Source of the DNA: JAFLCL01 sp964502175
GTDB taxonomy: Bacteria; Myxococcota_A; Polyangia; Polyangiales; Sandaracinaceae
Length of the DNA stretch: 64,000 nt
Direction: 5' to 3'
Assembly (NCBI GenBank): GCA_964502175.1
Contig: CAZCVE010000026.1
Location: 1-64,000, forward strand
Part shown: positions 31,837 through 41,725 of the stretch, in pieces
Position numbering within the stretch: position 1 is the stretch's first letter
How the letters are laid out: each line of letters opens with the position of its first letter
Program-made: the position numbers and the translations under genes
The notes under the pieces: generated by a model
Seen by the model: only the letters and a program-made list of their open reading frames with translations
The model's database searches: none
Told to the model about the DNA's origin: nothing

Positions 31837-32678
31837 GCTCGTGCTCCTCGGCCCATCTCGTGGGCCCCCACCGCGTGCGCGGCGCGCTCTCGCTCGCGCG
31901 GGCTCGCCGCCATGTCGTCCATCGGCAGCCCGAAGAACGCTCGAATCTCTCGCTGCGCCTCGCTGCGCACTCCGTCGCTCGTGCGCGCCACGAACGGCAC
32001 GCGCGTGAACGGCACCGCGCTCGGCCCTCGCACGAGCGTCCACACGGAGAAGAGCGCGGCCTTGCCCTCGCGCGGGCTCACGACGAGCTCTCTCTCCGCC
32101 GACAAGCCCAGCGCGTCGATCGTCCCGAGCACGCGCTCGGGCTTCCTCGCGTCGGCGCAGACCACGACGACGCCACCCTCACGCACACACGCAGCGGCCG
32201 CCTCGAGGTAGGCCTCGACGCCACCGCGCAGCTCGACGCGCGCGTGCGCGCGCTGCGAGTCCGGCGAAGGCAGCGTCGCCTCCGCGGGGAAGTACGGCGG
32301 CGTCCCCGTCACGACGTCGAAGCCGCCGCCCACCTGCCCGCGCACGCTCGCCTCGCGGAAGTCGCCGCGCACGGGGATCACCCGTGCACTCAGCCAATTT
32401 CGCTCGAGGTTTCGCAGCTGAATCGCGTGCGACACCTCTTGTGCCTCGATCGTCGCGAGGCTCGCGTGGGGCAGCTTCCACGCGACCATCAGCGCGACCG
32501 AGCCGATGCCGCTGCCGAGGTCGAGCGCGCGCCGCGCGTGAGGCGCGCGCTGACACGACACGAACGCCGTGAGCACGTCGTCGATCGAGTAGCGATGGCC
32601 GCGCACGCGCTGGTACACGCGAAAGTCTGCGGTGATCGCGTCGTCGGACAGCGGGTCGTCGTCGGCTGCGGTCTGCAC
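31833..32678 (-). CDS. TrmN6-like SAM methyltransferase
   Basis: 281 residues from a GTG. RYSIDDVLTAFV near residue 30, motif I LDLGSGIGSVAL (52-63), an acidic E in TIEAQE, and VTGTPPYF (124-131). This is the layout of TrmN6 (YfiC), which methylates N6 of A37 in tRNA-Val; there the motif is usually NPPY, here TPPY. The C-terminal half includes an RxxREIRAFFGLP stretch. Overlaps the downstream RG-repeat methyltransferase start by 4 bases, so the pair is translationally coupled, hinting at a common RNA or DNA target. A small membrane protein gene lies upstream on the same strand. Confidence 0.8.
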   Translation of the reverse strand: MQTAADDDPLSDDAITADFRVYQRVRGHRYSIDDVLTAFVSCQRAPHARRALDLGSGIGSVALMVAWKLPHASLATIEAQEVSHAIQLRNLERNWLSARVIPVRGDFREASVRGQVGGGFDVVTGTPPYFPAEATLPSPDSQRAHARVELRGGVEAYLEAAAACVREGGVVVVCADARKPERVLGTIDALGLSAERELVVSPREGKAALFSVWTLVRGPSAVPFTRVPFVARTSDGVRSEAQREIRAFFGLPMDDMAASPRERERAAHAVGAHEMGRGARA

Positions 32679-32729
32679 GAGAGGCTCGCTTATGGGCGAG
32701 GTTCTGGTGGGGCGCCAGCGAAGCCCGAC

Positions 32730-33101
32730 TCAGGCCGCGAGTCGAAGCTCCTTCTGTCCCGCGCGGTACACGCCGACGGCCACGAGCACGAGCGCGAGCA
32801 CGAGCAGCGCACCGCCGAGCGCGCCGGGCCGCGTGCTCTCCATCAGGCCCGTGAAGAGGATGCGGACGACCTGATCGTCGGGCACGCGCTCCCCGTCTTG
32901 CAGGAACGAGAGCACCGCAGCGACGTTGGTCAGCATCGAGTGCGCCATGCTGACGATCAGCACCACGCTCATCGCGGCCACGAACCGCAGCCGCGGCGTC
33001 TGTCCGTCGATCGCGTACCGCCCGGCCGCGAACAACGTGACGAGCCCGAACACCAGCACGGGGAACATGCCCCAACCACCTTCGATCCACATCTGCATCA
33101 T
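32730..33101 (-). CDS. Small three-helix membrane protein (ExbB/TolQ-like start)
   Basis: 123 residues from ATG 33101, which is preceded by a strong GGAGGTGA ribosome site; an upstream frame start at 33128 is therefore rejected. Three membrane helices: GMFPVLVFGLVTLFAAGRYA, FVAAMSVVLIVSMAHSMLTNV, and GGALLVLALVLVAVGVYRAG. The start IEGGWGMFPVLVFGLVTL resembles the first helix of MotA/TolQ/ExbB proteins (GGxxMxPILxxS), but the rest is too short for a proton channel subunit. Function unknown. Just upstream of the methyltransferase pair on the same strand, with 51 bp between. Confidence 0.7.
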   Translation of the reverse strand: MMQMWIEGGWGMFPVLVFGLVTLFAAGRYAIDGQTPRLRFVAAMSVVLIVSMAHSMLTNVAAVLSFLQDGERVPDDQVVRILFTGLMESTRPGALGGALLVLALVLVAVGVYRAGQKELRLAA

Positions 33102-33162
33102 GACGTCACCTCCGACGACACAACGCATGCGCGGCGCAGGCGTGACGAAGAATCGTCGCGCG

Positions 33163-34512
33163 CTACTGCACCAGCAGCGGAAGACGCTGGAGGCCCGCCG
33201 CGTCGCTCGGACGGAACGTGCCCGTGGCCGCGAGGGGATCGTACGAGCGGATCACGAGGCAGCCGGCGCCGCCGCCGCCGCCGCCGCCGTTGGCGCCGAT
33301 GCCGCTGTCGTCGCCGCCCTGACTGCCGTCGGAGCTGGTCGTGCCCGCAGGACCGCCGCCGCCGCCGCTGTCGCCGCTTCCGCCGTTGGCCCCGCTCGCG
33401 TCGAGCGTGCCGCCGATCACGACCGAGGGCGCCTCGACGAGGATCCATCCGCCCGCGCCACCGCCGCCGCCCGCGCCGTCGTTGCCGCTGCCGCCCGAGC
33501 CGGCTCGCCCCGGCGACCCACGCGCGAGCACGCTGCCGCCGATCGTGATCGTTCCTCGCGACGACAGCTGCACCGCGCCGCCGCCCGCGCCGCCGACGCC
33601 AAAACGCCCCCCATCGCCGTTGCCTGCGCCGCCGCCGCCGCCCCCGCGCAGCGTCTCGGGATCTGCCGCTGCGTCCGTGCGACCGCCGCCGTCGCCACCA
33701 CGCGCGGGATCACCGTTGCCACCACGACCGCCCGTTCCGCACTGACCACCACCGCCGCCGCCGCCGTCTTCGTAAGCGCCCTCGTGACCGCCGCCGCGAC
33801 CGTTGCCCGGGCCGCTCGCCGAGGCGCCCGAGCCTTCGGCACCGCGTCGTCCGCCGGGGCCCGGGAGGGCATCCATCGCCGACACGTCGATCGAGCCACC
33901 GACCGTGATCCCGTCGCGCGCCACGAGGATCAGCGGCACTGGCCCGACGATCCGCAGCACGTTCCCGACGCTGATCGACGAGTACACGAGCACCGCCGCT
34001 TCGCTGCCGTCGCGCTGTGTGCGCCGCGTGCCCATCGTCGCGGTGTCGATGGTCATCGAGTCGCTCACGACGAGGTCGGTCGTGGCGGTGTCGAAGATCG
34101 TGCCCGAGCCGAGGTTCGACGTGATCATCTGGAGGCAGTGCGGCGTCGTCCCGCCGCAGCCCAGCTTGCAGCCCTCACGCATCTCCGTGCGCGAGCCCTC
34201 GCAGATCACGAGGTCCGAGCCGTCGCACCGCACGACGCACGCGTCGGGCGCGAAGGCGTCGTCCCCCAGGAACACGTCGGGGCTGAACGCGTCGTCGGCG
34301 TAGGCGTCGGGCGAGAACGCATCGAGGTCGGCGTCGATGTCCGGATCGACGTGCGCGTCGGGCGGCAGCGGGCCGCCGTCGACGTCCTCCTCGGCCGCGT
34401 CGTCTCGGACCTCACCGCCCGTGAGCGGGCCGCGATCGATCACGCAGCCCACCGCGCCCGCGGAGAGCAGGAGCACCGAAGCGATCGAGAGGAGCGTGTC
34501 CTTCACGGCCAT
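33163..34512 (-). CDS. Glycine-rich surface lipoprotein
   Basis: 449 residues. Lipobox LSAGAVGC (Cys23), then a long Asp/Pro/Ala linker (DAFSPDAYADDAFSPDVF) and a Cys cluster (CVVRCDGSDLVICEG, CKLGCGGTTPHC). The second half is built of short beta strands (ITVGGSIDVSA, GTITIGGSVLARG, SVVIGGTLDASG) separated by long Gly/Asn/Ser stretches. Repeats of V-x-I-G-G-x-L-x-A are found in exported beta-helix-like surface proteins of myxobacteria. Likely anchored to the outer membrane and facing outwards. No enzyme motif. Ends 62 bp from the small membrane protein gene. Confidence 0.8.
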   Translation of the reverse strand: MAVKDTLLSIASVLLLSAGAVGCVIDRGPLTGGEVRDDAAEEDVDGGPLPPDAHVDPDIDADLDAFSPDAYADDAFSPDVFLGDDAFAPDACVVRCDGSDLVICEGSRTEMREGCKLGCGGTTPHCLQMITSNLGSGTIFDTATTDLVVSDSMTIDTATMGTRRTQRDGSEAAVLVYSSISVGNVLRIVGPVPLILVARDGITVGGSIDVSAMDALPGPGGRRGAEGSGASASGPGNGRGGGHEGAYEDGGGGGGGQCGTGGRGGNGDPARGGDGGGRTDAAADPETLRGGGGGGAGNGDGGRFGVGGAGGGAVQLSSRGTITIGGSVLARGSPGRAGSGGSGNDGAGGGGGAGGWILVEAPSVVIGGTLDASGANGGSGDSGGGGGPAGTTSSDGSQGGDDSGIGANGGGGGGGAGCLVIRSYDPLAATGTFRPSDAAGLQRLPLLVQ

Positions 34513-34525
34513 GTGACGAGCGCCA

Positions 34526-35185
34526 TCAGGGGAGTCGGAGTCGCAGCGCGCGCGTTCCGTCGTTGCGCAGGCTGGGCATCGTGCGCACGCGCACCTTGCC
34601 GCGCGTGACTTCGAGGGTCTCTCCGTCTTCGAGCGCCGTCGAGGCCGTCAGCACGTAGAGCGCCGCGTCGGTGACCACCTCGAGGATCTCCTCGAGCTCT
34701 CGCTCGGAGCGATCGACCTCGACCTCGGGCCGCTCGAACGAGCCCATGCCGCGCGTCAGGACCGAGATCTTGCCGGGCTCGTCCTCACGCGCCTCGAACC
34801 CGATCCACAGGTAGAGCGGCAGATCTTCGGGGCTCGCGTCGCTCGCTTGATCCACGAACGCCGTGGACTCGTGCACGAGGTTCGTGCCCTCCCACAGGTA
34901 CGCGCGCGCCCCGAGCGCCGCGCCCACCTCGGCCGCGGCACGCGTCAGCGCCACCGCGTGATCGAGGTCGTCTTCGGGAGGCGAGGTCAGCGCGATCGAC
35001 ACCGCGTGACCGAGGCCCGCGACCACCTCTTCAGCCTCGGTCCAGTACCAAGCCGCCTTCACGGCAGCGTCGCGCGTCGCGGCATCCAGGGCCTCGGCGG
35101 CTCGCACGGACGCGTCTTCGCGCGTGGGAAGCGTCGCCAGAGGGGCCTCGAGGAGGAGTCGAACGCGAAAATCCGGGCTCGCCAT
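34526..35185 (-). CDS. Conserved hypothetical protein, possibly DUF4261
   Basis: 219 residues from ATG 35185. Features: an N-terminal strand-rich start (FRVRLLLEAP), AAWYWTEAEEVVAGLGHAVSIAL, an aspartate-rich loop, AAEVGAALGARAYLWEGTNLVHES, LPLYLWIGFEA and a closing MGSFERPEVEVDRSERELEEILEVV. The order (W..AE..V..H, then an acidic strand, then LWVGF and G..FE..E.E) looks like the DUF4261 family of unknown function; I could not confirm this. 13 bp upstream of the glycine-rich lipoprotein gene on the same strand, so probably co-transcribed. A -10-like TAGAAG 8 bases before the ATG suggests a leaderless message. Confidence 0.65.
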   Translation of the reverse strand: MASPDFRVRLLLEAPLATLPTREDASVRAAEALDAATRDAAVKAAWYWTEAEEVVAGLGHAVSIALTSPPEDDLDHAVALTRAAAEVGAALGARAYLWEGTNLVHESTAFVDQASDASPEDLPLYLWIGFEAREDEPGKISVLTRGMGSFERPEVEVDRSERELEEILEVVTDAALYVLTASTALEDGETLEVTRGKVRVRTMPSLRNDGTRALRLRLP

Positions 35186-35662
35186 GGCCGCGCCTTCTAG
35201 TCCCGGACGCGTGCGATCGCATGCAGAATTCGTCGTGTCACCCGTGCGCCACAGGGGCGTCGCGAAATCTTTTGTGATCATTCCTGGTCAGGACGCCCCG
35301 TCCATGCCATCACTGGGTCACCGCAGCGTTCGCGACCCGTCTGGGCCCTGGAGATACCAGGAAGGATCGGTCGAGCAGCTCGGTACTCATCCCGCCGCGC
35401 CCTTGCCAGAGCAAGCGAGCGCGGCGAGACGGGGCCTATTCTCCCGAAGGGCCATGCGACCCATCCGATCGATGCGGCACGAAACTTTCCGCTCTGGGTT
35501 GACCGTCCGGATGGGCTGATTAGGGTGGCCGCCGTTCCGACGCCCCAGCGCGCCCCGACCGTGGGGATCGAAGGGCCGAGGGCTTCGGAAGACACCCCAT
35601 CGACGACGACGTGCGCGGCTCCGTTTCCTGAGCGCGCTCACCCCACGGGAGCTGGAAGAGAC
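35186..35662. other. Gene-free dnaK upstream region with weak promoter candidate
   Basis: About 477 bases without a convincing gene; short open frames on either strand are composition-driven. Near the right end TTGACC (35499-35504), a 16-base spacer and TAGGGT (35521-35526) could be a promoter for dnaK, though the -10 is weak. No CIRCE inverted repeat (TTAGCACTC...GAGTGCTAA) and no sigma-32-like CCCCAT -10 were found. GGAAGAG lies just before the dnaK ATG as ribosome site. Confidence 0.4.
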
Positions 35663-37555
<1,893 letters not shown>

Positions 37556-37561
37556 CGCTCA

Positions 37562-37625
37562 GCGCCTCGCACGAGGCGCACACACGAAGAAGCCCCGCAT
37601 CACGAGAGTGGCGCGGGGCTCCTTC
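37562..37625 (+). terminator. Tandem hairpins after dnaK
   Basis: First hairpin GCGCCTCG/CGAGGCGC with a 2-base loop (37562-37579). Second, AGCCCCGC (37591-37598) with GCGGGGCT (37613-37620), whose stem extends outward through CGAAG/CTTCG and is followed by a short T-rich stretch (CCTTCGTTT). Together they look like an efficient intrinsic terminator. Confidence 0.75.
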
Positions 37626-37737
37626 GTTTCCCGCCCCGAAAGCGGGGTCACAACCGCCGTGCAAGTCTCCGAGAACACACATCGTTTCAGACCGTGCAAG
37701 TCCTCCGACGAGCCTCGCGTGGTAGCGTCGCGCCGTC

Positions 37738-38727
37738 GTGGACGAGCGATGGAGCACGCACCCCAGAGACGTCCTCGCCGCGGCGTGGGGACGTGACGCG
37801 CTCGGGAAGATCGAGCGCGCGCTCGATCGATCGCCGAAGGGCGCGCGCGTGCTCTTCGACTTCGACAACACGATCGTGCGCGGTGATCTCGGCGACGTCG
37901 CGCTGCTCGCGCTGCTCGAAGAGGGCGCGATCGCGCGGCCCGCGCGCGAGGCGTGGGGCCCGCTCACGGCGCATGCGCGCGACGCGATCGACGATGCGTT
38001 CGGCGAGAGCGAGACGGTGGGCCTCGGCGACGCGCGACGCGACGCGCTCGTGCGGGTGCTCGCACACCTGCTGACCAAGGAGCGCCTCGCAGATGGGCGC
38101 GCGGCGTTCGAGCCGTCGATCACGTCGTGCTGTCGCGGCAGCTACTTCGCGATGGCCGCGCTCGTCGACGCGCTGTCGCTCGAGGCCCGCGAAGCGCTGG
38201 CGATCCGCGCGTGGGAGGGCGCGCTCGCGGCGGACACCGATCGCGTGACGGAGATCGAAGGCCACCGCGTCGAGCGATCGCTGCGCCCGCGCGAAGGCAT
38301 GCTCGCCCTGCGTGCGCTCGCGGAGCGTGAGGGACGCGAGGCGTGGATCGTGACGGCGTCGCACGAAGATCTCGTACGTACGATCGCGCCGCGGCTGGGC
38401 TTCGATCCGTCGCGCGTGATCGGCGCGCGCCCCTCGCGATCGCTCGCGTCGTGGACGGCGATCGACGGCGCGCCGGTGATGACCTTCGACGTCGGCAAGC
38501 GCGCGCACGTCGCGCACCACGCGGAGAGTCGCGCGATCTCCGAGGTGCACGGACACCGACCGTCGGTCGCGATCGCGTGCGGCGACGCGGACACCGATCA
38601 CGCGATGCTCGAGGACGCGGTGGGACTGATCGTGCTCGTCGATCGCGGACAGCCGCGCGTCACGGCGCTGGCCGAGAGACGCGAGCGCGAAGGCGAGGTC
38701 GGGGTGATCCGGCTCGCGCCTCGGTGA
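37738..38727 (+). CDS. HAD-superfamily phosphatase (SerB-like)
   Basis: 329 residues from a GTG. HAD motif I FDFDNTIV (D41, D43), motif II AWIVTASHEDLV, and motif III/IV AIACGDADTDHAMLEDA. A helical cap lies between motifs I and II, as in SerB/PSP and phosphocholine phosphatases. The nucleophile Asp and acid/base Asp are both present, so phosphatase activity is expected; substrate unknown. No operon partner: the dnaK terminators are upstream and a structured repeat follows. TAGCGT 9 bases before the GTG may be a -10 for a leaderless message. Confidence 0.85.
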   Translation: MDERWSTHPRDVLAAAWGRDALGKIERALDRSPKGARVLFDFDNTIVRGDLGDVALLALLEEGAIARPAREAWGPLTAHARDAIDDAFGESETVGLGDARRDALVRVLAHLLTKERLADGRAAFEPSITSCCRGSYFAMAALVDALSLEAREALAIRAWEGALAADTDRVTEIEGHRVERSLRPREGMLALRALAEREGREAWIVTASHEDLVRTIAPRLGFDPSRVIGARPSRSLASWTAIDGAPVMTFDVGKRAHVAHHAESRAISEVHGHRPSVAIACGDADTDHAMLEDAVGLIVLVDRGQPRVTALAERREREGEVGVIRLAPR

Positions 38728-38754
38728 TGGTAGCGAGCGACGATGGCTTGCCCA

Positions 38755-38882
38755 CGCGCTGAAGCGCGGGGCATGGGCGATCCGAACGAAGCCCTTCGGG
38801 CTGGACACGAGGAGCTCGCGGAGTGCGATCCGCAAAGCCCGCAGGGCTTGCTTGGGCTCGCCCATGCCCCGGACCTAGGTCC
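38755..38882. repeat. Structured intergenic palindrome
   Basis: Nested perfect inverted repeats: CGCGCT/AGCGCG (38755-38768), CGGGGCATGGGCGA (38767-38780) with its exact complement TCGCCCATGCCCCG (38858-38871), internal AAGCCC/GGGCTT (38835-38849), and the palindrome GGACCTAGGTCC (38871-38882). The long pairing would enclose about 78 bases. It sits between the ends of convergent genes. It could be a bidirectional terminator, but its complexity suggests a repetitive extragenic element or structured RNA. Confidence 0.6.
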
Positions 38883-38908
38883 GTGGGCCAGAGCCCTTCT
38901 CGCGCGGC

Positions 38909-40324
38909 TCAGCTCATCATCGCCACGAGCATGTCCTGCATGATCGTGTTCGTGAGCCGCGCGTCGGTGAGCACGTTCATGTCGTCGCCTCCGTACGCGC
39001 GCGAGTAGCGGTCGAGGTAGACGAGCTGCTTGGTCACGAGCACGAGGTCGCGCGGCATGCGGAGGCCGTGCATGCGGCCCGTAAGAATGAGGCCCGGCAC
39101 GAAGTCCTTGAGGCCGCCCTTCGCGTCGCGCGACGCGTCCTTCGTCGCAGCGCCCTCGCCCTGCTCCGTGAGCGCAGGCAGGAACGGCGCGAACGTCTCC
39201 TCGAGATCCTTCGCGAGCCGATCGCGATCGATGCTCGATGCGTCCGCGGCCGTCTTCATCAGGATCATCGCGTCCGCGACGCGGCCGAAGTCGCGCTGCT
39301 GGAAGCCGAGCACGTACTCGAGCACGCCCTGCTTCGTGTCCTCGCCGAAGCGACCGACGATGCCGAAGTCGAGGTACCCGATGCGCCCGTCCTCGAGCAG
39401 CATGAAGTTCCCCGCGTGCACGTCGCCGTGGAAGAAGCCGCGCAAGATCAGCGTCTGGAACCACGCGCGGATGCCGTGGAGCAGCGTGCCCACCGGCTCG
39501 TAGCCGCTGCCACGCACGCCCTCGACGTCGTCGATGCGCCAGCCGCGGAAGCGCTCCATCGTCAGCACGCGCGCGCGGGTGAGCGCGTCTTCGACCTTGG
39601 GCGCCGCGGTGCGGTCGTTGCCGAAGACGCCCATCACCTCGTTGAACTCGCGCATCGCCTTCGCCTCGTGGGTGAAGTCGAGCTCCTCGCGGAGGTTCGT
39701 CTCGAAGTCGTCGACGAACGCGCCCACGTTCGAGCCGCGCGCGAGCGGCGAGAGCTTCATCGCGAGCCACGCGAAGAAGCGCAGGATGCGGAGGTCCGCC
39801 GACGCGAGCGCCGCGAGGCCCGGCCTCTGCACCTTCACGACGATCTCGCGGCCGCCCGGCAGCGTGGCCGCGTGCACCTGCGCGATCGACGCCGCGGCCA
39901 TCGGCACGCGATCGAACGTCGCGAAGAGCTCGGCGATCGGGCGGCCGAGATCCTCGCGCACGATGCGCTCCACCTCGGCCTGCGGGAACGGGGGCACGCG
40001 ATCGAGCAGGCGACGGAACTCCTCGGAGTAGGCCTCGGGGAAGAGCGCCTCGCCCGACGCGATCAGCTGTCCGAGCTTGATGTAGATGGGCCCGAGCTTC
40101 TCGAACGCGAGCCGCAGCGCGACCGGGCCCGAGAGAGAGCCGGTCACGGCGCCCCACACGCGACGCAGCGCGAACCACGAGAGGATCGAGCTCACGACGA
40201 CCATGCGCGAGAGCACCGCGGAGAACGAGGCGCGCGGGATCGTCGCGACGTCGTTCGTGCGCGTCTCGGTCGCGTCGCTCGACGCCTCGGACAGAGCGGG
40301 ACTGGTCTCGGCCATCGCGGTCAT
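38909..40324 (-). CDS. ABC1/UbiB-family atypical kinase
   Basis: 471 residues. Family motifs: KLGQLIASG (KxGQ, about 82-90), AAASIAQVHAATL (Ala-rich loop), VVKVQRPG (Lys), EELDFTHEA, HGDVHAGNFML (about 298-308) and YLDFGIVGRFGED (DFG about 316-318). UbiB-like proteins use the KxGQ motif to bias the fold to ATPase activity in support of quinone or isoprenoid lipid handling. C-terminal helices (MHGLRMPRDLVLVTKQLVYL) complete the family. Preceded by a ribosome site AGAGGTG and by twin palindromic operators overlapping a consensus -35. The upstream neighbour on the same strand is a dienelactone hydrolase gene, 108 bases away. Start could also be ATG 40315. Confidence 0.9.
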   Translation of the reverse strand: MTAMAETSPALSEASSDATETRTNDVATIPRASFSAVLSRMVVVSSILSWFALRRVWGAVTGSLSGPVALRLAFEKLGPIYIKLGQLIASGEALFPEAYSEEFRRLLDRVPPFPQAEVERIVREDLGRPIAELFATFDRVPMAAASIAQVHAATLPGGREIVVKVQRPGLAALASADLRILRFFAWLAMKLSPLARGSNVGAFVDDFETNLREELDFTHEAKAMREFNEVMGVFGNDRTAAPKVEDALTRARVLTMERFRGWRIDDVEGVRGSGYEPVGTLLHGIRAWFQTLILRGFFHGDVHAGNFMLLEDGRIGYLDFGIVGRFGEDTKQGVLEYVLGFQQRDFGRVADAMILMKTAADASSIDRDRLAKDLEETFAPFLPALTEQGEGAATKDASRDAKGGLKDFVPGLILTGRMHGLRMPRDLVLVTKQLVYLDRYSRAYGGDDMNVLTDARLTNTIMQDMLVAMMS

Positions 40325-40364
40325 CGCCCACCTCTACGCGTGGGCCGTGCGCATCATGTCACGG

Positions 40365-40386
40365 CCACATACGAATCCGTATGTGG
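40365..40386. promoter_or_regulatory. Operator 1 (palindrome)
   Basis: Nine-base arms CCACATACG and CGTATGTGG around AATC. The core ACATACGAnnCCGTATGT is repeated 32 bp away. The length and symmetry fit a TetR-type homodimer. It lies 41 bp upstream of the ubiB-like start. Confidence 0.7.
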
Positions 40387-40398
40387 CGCGGTTGTGGA

Positions 40399-40419
40399 AC
40401 ATACGAGACCGTATGTCAA
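40399..40419 (-). promoter_or_regulatory. Operator 2 overlapping the -35 of the ubiB-like gene
   Basis: Palindrome ACATACG-AGAC-CGTATGT at 40399-40416, differing from operator 1 in only two central bases. A consensus -35 TTGACA lies on the minus strand at 40414-40419, so the operator begins inside the -35 and fills the spacer. The matching -10 is weak (near 40391-40396). Repression by a dimer bound here is expected. No TetR gene is present in the window. Confidence 0.65.
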
Positions 40420-40432
40420 CGCGTTGGGTCGA

Positions 40433-41149
40433 TCAGGACGCGACGCTCGCGTGTCGGTCGAGGAAGGCGAGGATCTTCTCCCAGCCCTTCTCGCGATCGC
40501 CCGCGTCGCGCGCGGCGTCCACGTTCAGCATCGGGCGCGTGAAGAAGCTCGCGACGGGGTGATCGCCATCGCAGAGGAACGCGTGGCCGGCGTTGGGGAA
40601 CGTGTGGATCTCGGGCGTCACGCCGACGGGCTCGAGGCGCTTGCGCAGGAGCTCCCCGGCGCCCGCGAACACACGATCACGGCCGCCGTAGCAGGCGATC
40701 GTCGGGCCGATGCCCTTCAGCACCTCGGTCGGCGGGATGTCGCCGTAGTTCGCGCTCACCGCGCGGAACGCGTTGCCCACGGCGAGCGCGAGGCCCGCGC
40801 CCATGCAGAAGCCGATCACCGCGACGCGCTCCCGCGGCTGCTTCGCGTGCGTGGCCACCTCGTCGCCTGCGGCGCGCAGCACGTCGATGAATTCGCCGCG
40901 GCCGCGCGAGAGCTCGCCCATCGCCTGACGGATGCAGAGCGGCTTGAACCGCGCGCCGAAGAGGTCCGGCATGACCGCCGCGTAGCCCGCGTTCGCGAGG
41001 CGCACGCACGCGCGCTCGATCTCCGGCGCGCGCCCGAAGATCTCGTGCGCGACGACGATCGCGCCGCGCGGAGAAGGCGGCAGCGCGAGGTAGCCCACGC
41101 GCGGTCCCGAGGGGGTCTCGAACGTCACGTCCTTGGTCTCGACGGTCAT
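40433..41149 (-). CDS. Dienelactone hydrolase family protein
   Basis: 238 residues, alpha/beta hydrolase. Catalytic residues as in dienelactone hydrolase: Cys115 in GFCMGAG, Asp158 in YGGRDRV, His189 in NAGHAF, and Glu36 in VVAHEIFG, which keeps the cysteine reactive. Cytoplasmic; related enzymes hydrolyse cyclic esters and other small esters, so the exact substrate is open. Its ATG overlaps the stop of the upstream 176-residue protein (ATGA, 41146-41149). The UbiB-like gene follows, but the operators between them imply separate control. Confidence 0.87.
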   Translation of the reverse strand: MTVETKDVTFETPSGPRVGYLALPPSPRGAIVVAHEIFGRAPEIERACVRLANAGYAAVMPDLFGARFKPLCIRQAMGELSRGRGEFIDVLRAAGDEVATHAKQPRERVAVIGFCMGAGLALAVGNAFRAVSANYGDIPPTEVLKGIGPTIACYGGRDRVFAGAGELLRKRLEPVGVTPEIHTFPNAGHAFLCDGDHPVASFFTRPMLNVDAARDAGDREKGWEKILAFLDRHASVAS

Positions 41150-41676
41150 GGCGGTCCCTCTCCTCGGTGGGCGGCGAGCTTCTCACGAAGGGCGTCTACG
41201 GCCGCCGCGAGATCGGACGCGTGCACGCGGTGGTCGGGCAGCTCGAGCCCGTTGGCGAGGTGCGCGAGCTCGCGCGCGAGCCAGCTGATCGCGGGCCTTA
41301 CCGCATCGAAGCGCGCGATGTTCCGCTCGTTCGCGGCGAGCAGACGTCCTGCGCTGCGCGCGAGGCTCGACGTGGTGTCGTCGCCGAGCACGACCACCGC
41401 CATGCGCGCGTTCTCGTACTTCGTCCATCGATCGAGGACCGAGCGCTGCGCGTCGCGGACCGCCGCCGAGGGGATCGGCGCGCCCGGCTCGACCACCACG
41501 AGGAACGGCGCCGGCACGCCGCGAGCGCGCGCGTGCGTGAGGAACCCGTCGGCCGTGGCGAAGAGGCGAGGCTCGAGCTCGCCGACGCGGCACTGGAGGA
41601 GCACACGCTCCTGCCACCGCGCGAGCGCACCGCGCGGGTCGATGTGCAGCACGCGCAGCGGCGAGAGGTCGACCAC
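41146..41676 (-). CDS. Conserved hypothetical protein, receiver- or STAS-like
   Basis: 176 residues from a GTG. A single alpha/beta domain: RVLHIDPRGALARWQERVL, FLVVVEPGAPIPSAAVRDA, RMAVVVLGDDTTSSLARSA, ERNIARFDAVRPAISWL. The strand order and the W/R-rich second helix resemble the degenerate receiver or STAS-like proteins that are frequent in myxobacteria; no phosphoacceptor aspartate is clear. Coupled to the dienelactone hydrolase gene by a 4-base overlap and divergent from the SctN-like ATPase gene, 49 bp away. Function unknown. Confidence 0.6.
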   Translation of the reverse strand: MVDLSPLRVLHIDPRGALARWQERVLLQCRVGELEPRLFATADGFLTHARARGVPAPFLVVVEPGAPIPSAAVRDAQRSVLDRWTKYENARMAVVVLGDDTTSSLARSAGRLLAANERNIARFDAVRPAISWLARELAHLANGLELPDHRVHASDLAAAVDALREKLAAHRGEGPP

Positions 41677-41725
41677 GATGGAGCATCGTCGCCGAGCGCG
41701 GACGCGAGCGGTAGAGTCGCCCGCG

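Noticed and set aside
30730..32211. Plus-strand frame opposite the methyltransferase repeats (TSIESTIS repeats)
   Set aside because: Arises because the 54-bp unit is open in several frames; no ribosome site or domain.
35278..35595. Minus-strand frame of 105 codons upstream of dnaK
   Set aside because: No ribosome site, no recognisable domain, unusual residue mix; lies in the probable dnaK promoter region.
35186..35662. CIRCE or sigma-32 heat-shock control of dnaK
   Set aside because: Neither the CIRCE inverted repeat nor a CCCCAT-type -10 could be found.
37645..37715. Direct repeat GTGCAAGTC upstream of the HAD gene resembling part of the 44.3-kb element
   Set aside because: Only a short match; not enough to call a second copy.
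39068..41725. Upstream extension of the SctN-type ATPase frame
   Set aside because: The first about 886 codons are antisense to the UbiB, hydrolase and hypothetical genes; the true start is ATG 41726, where the family N-terminus begins.
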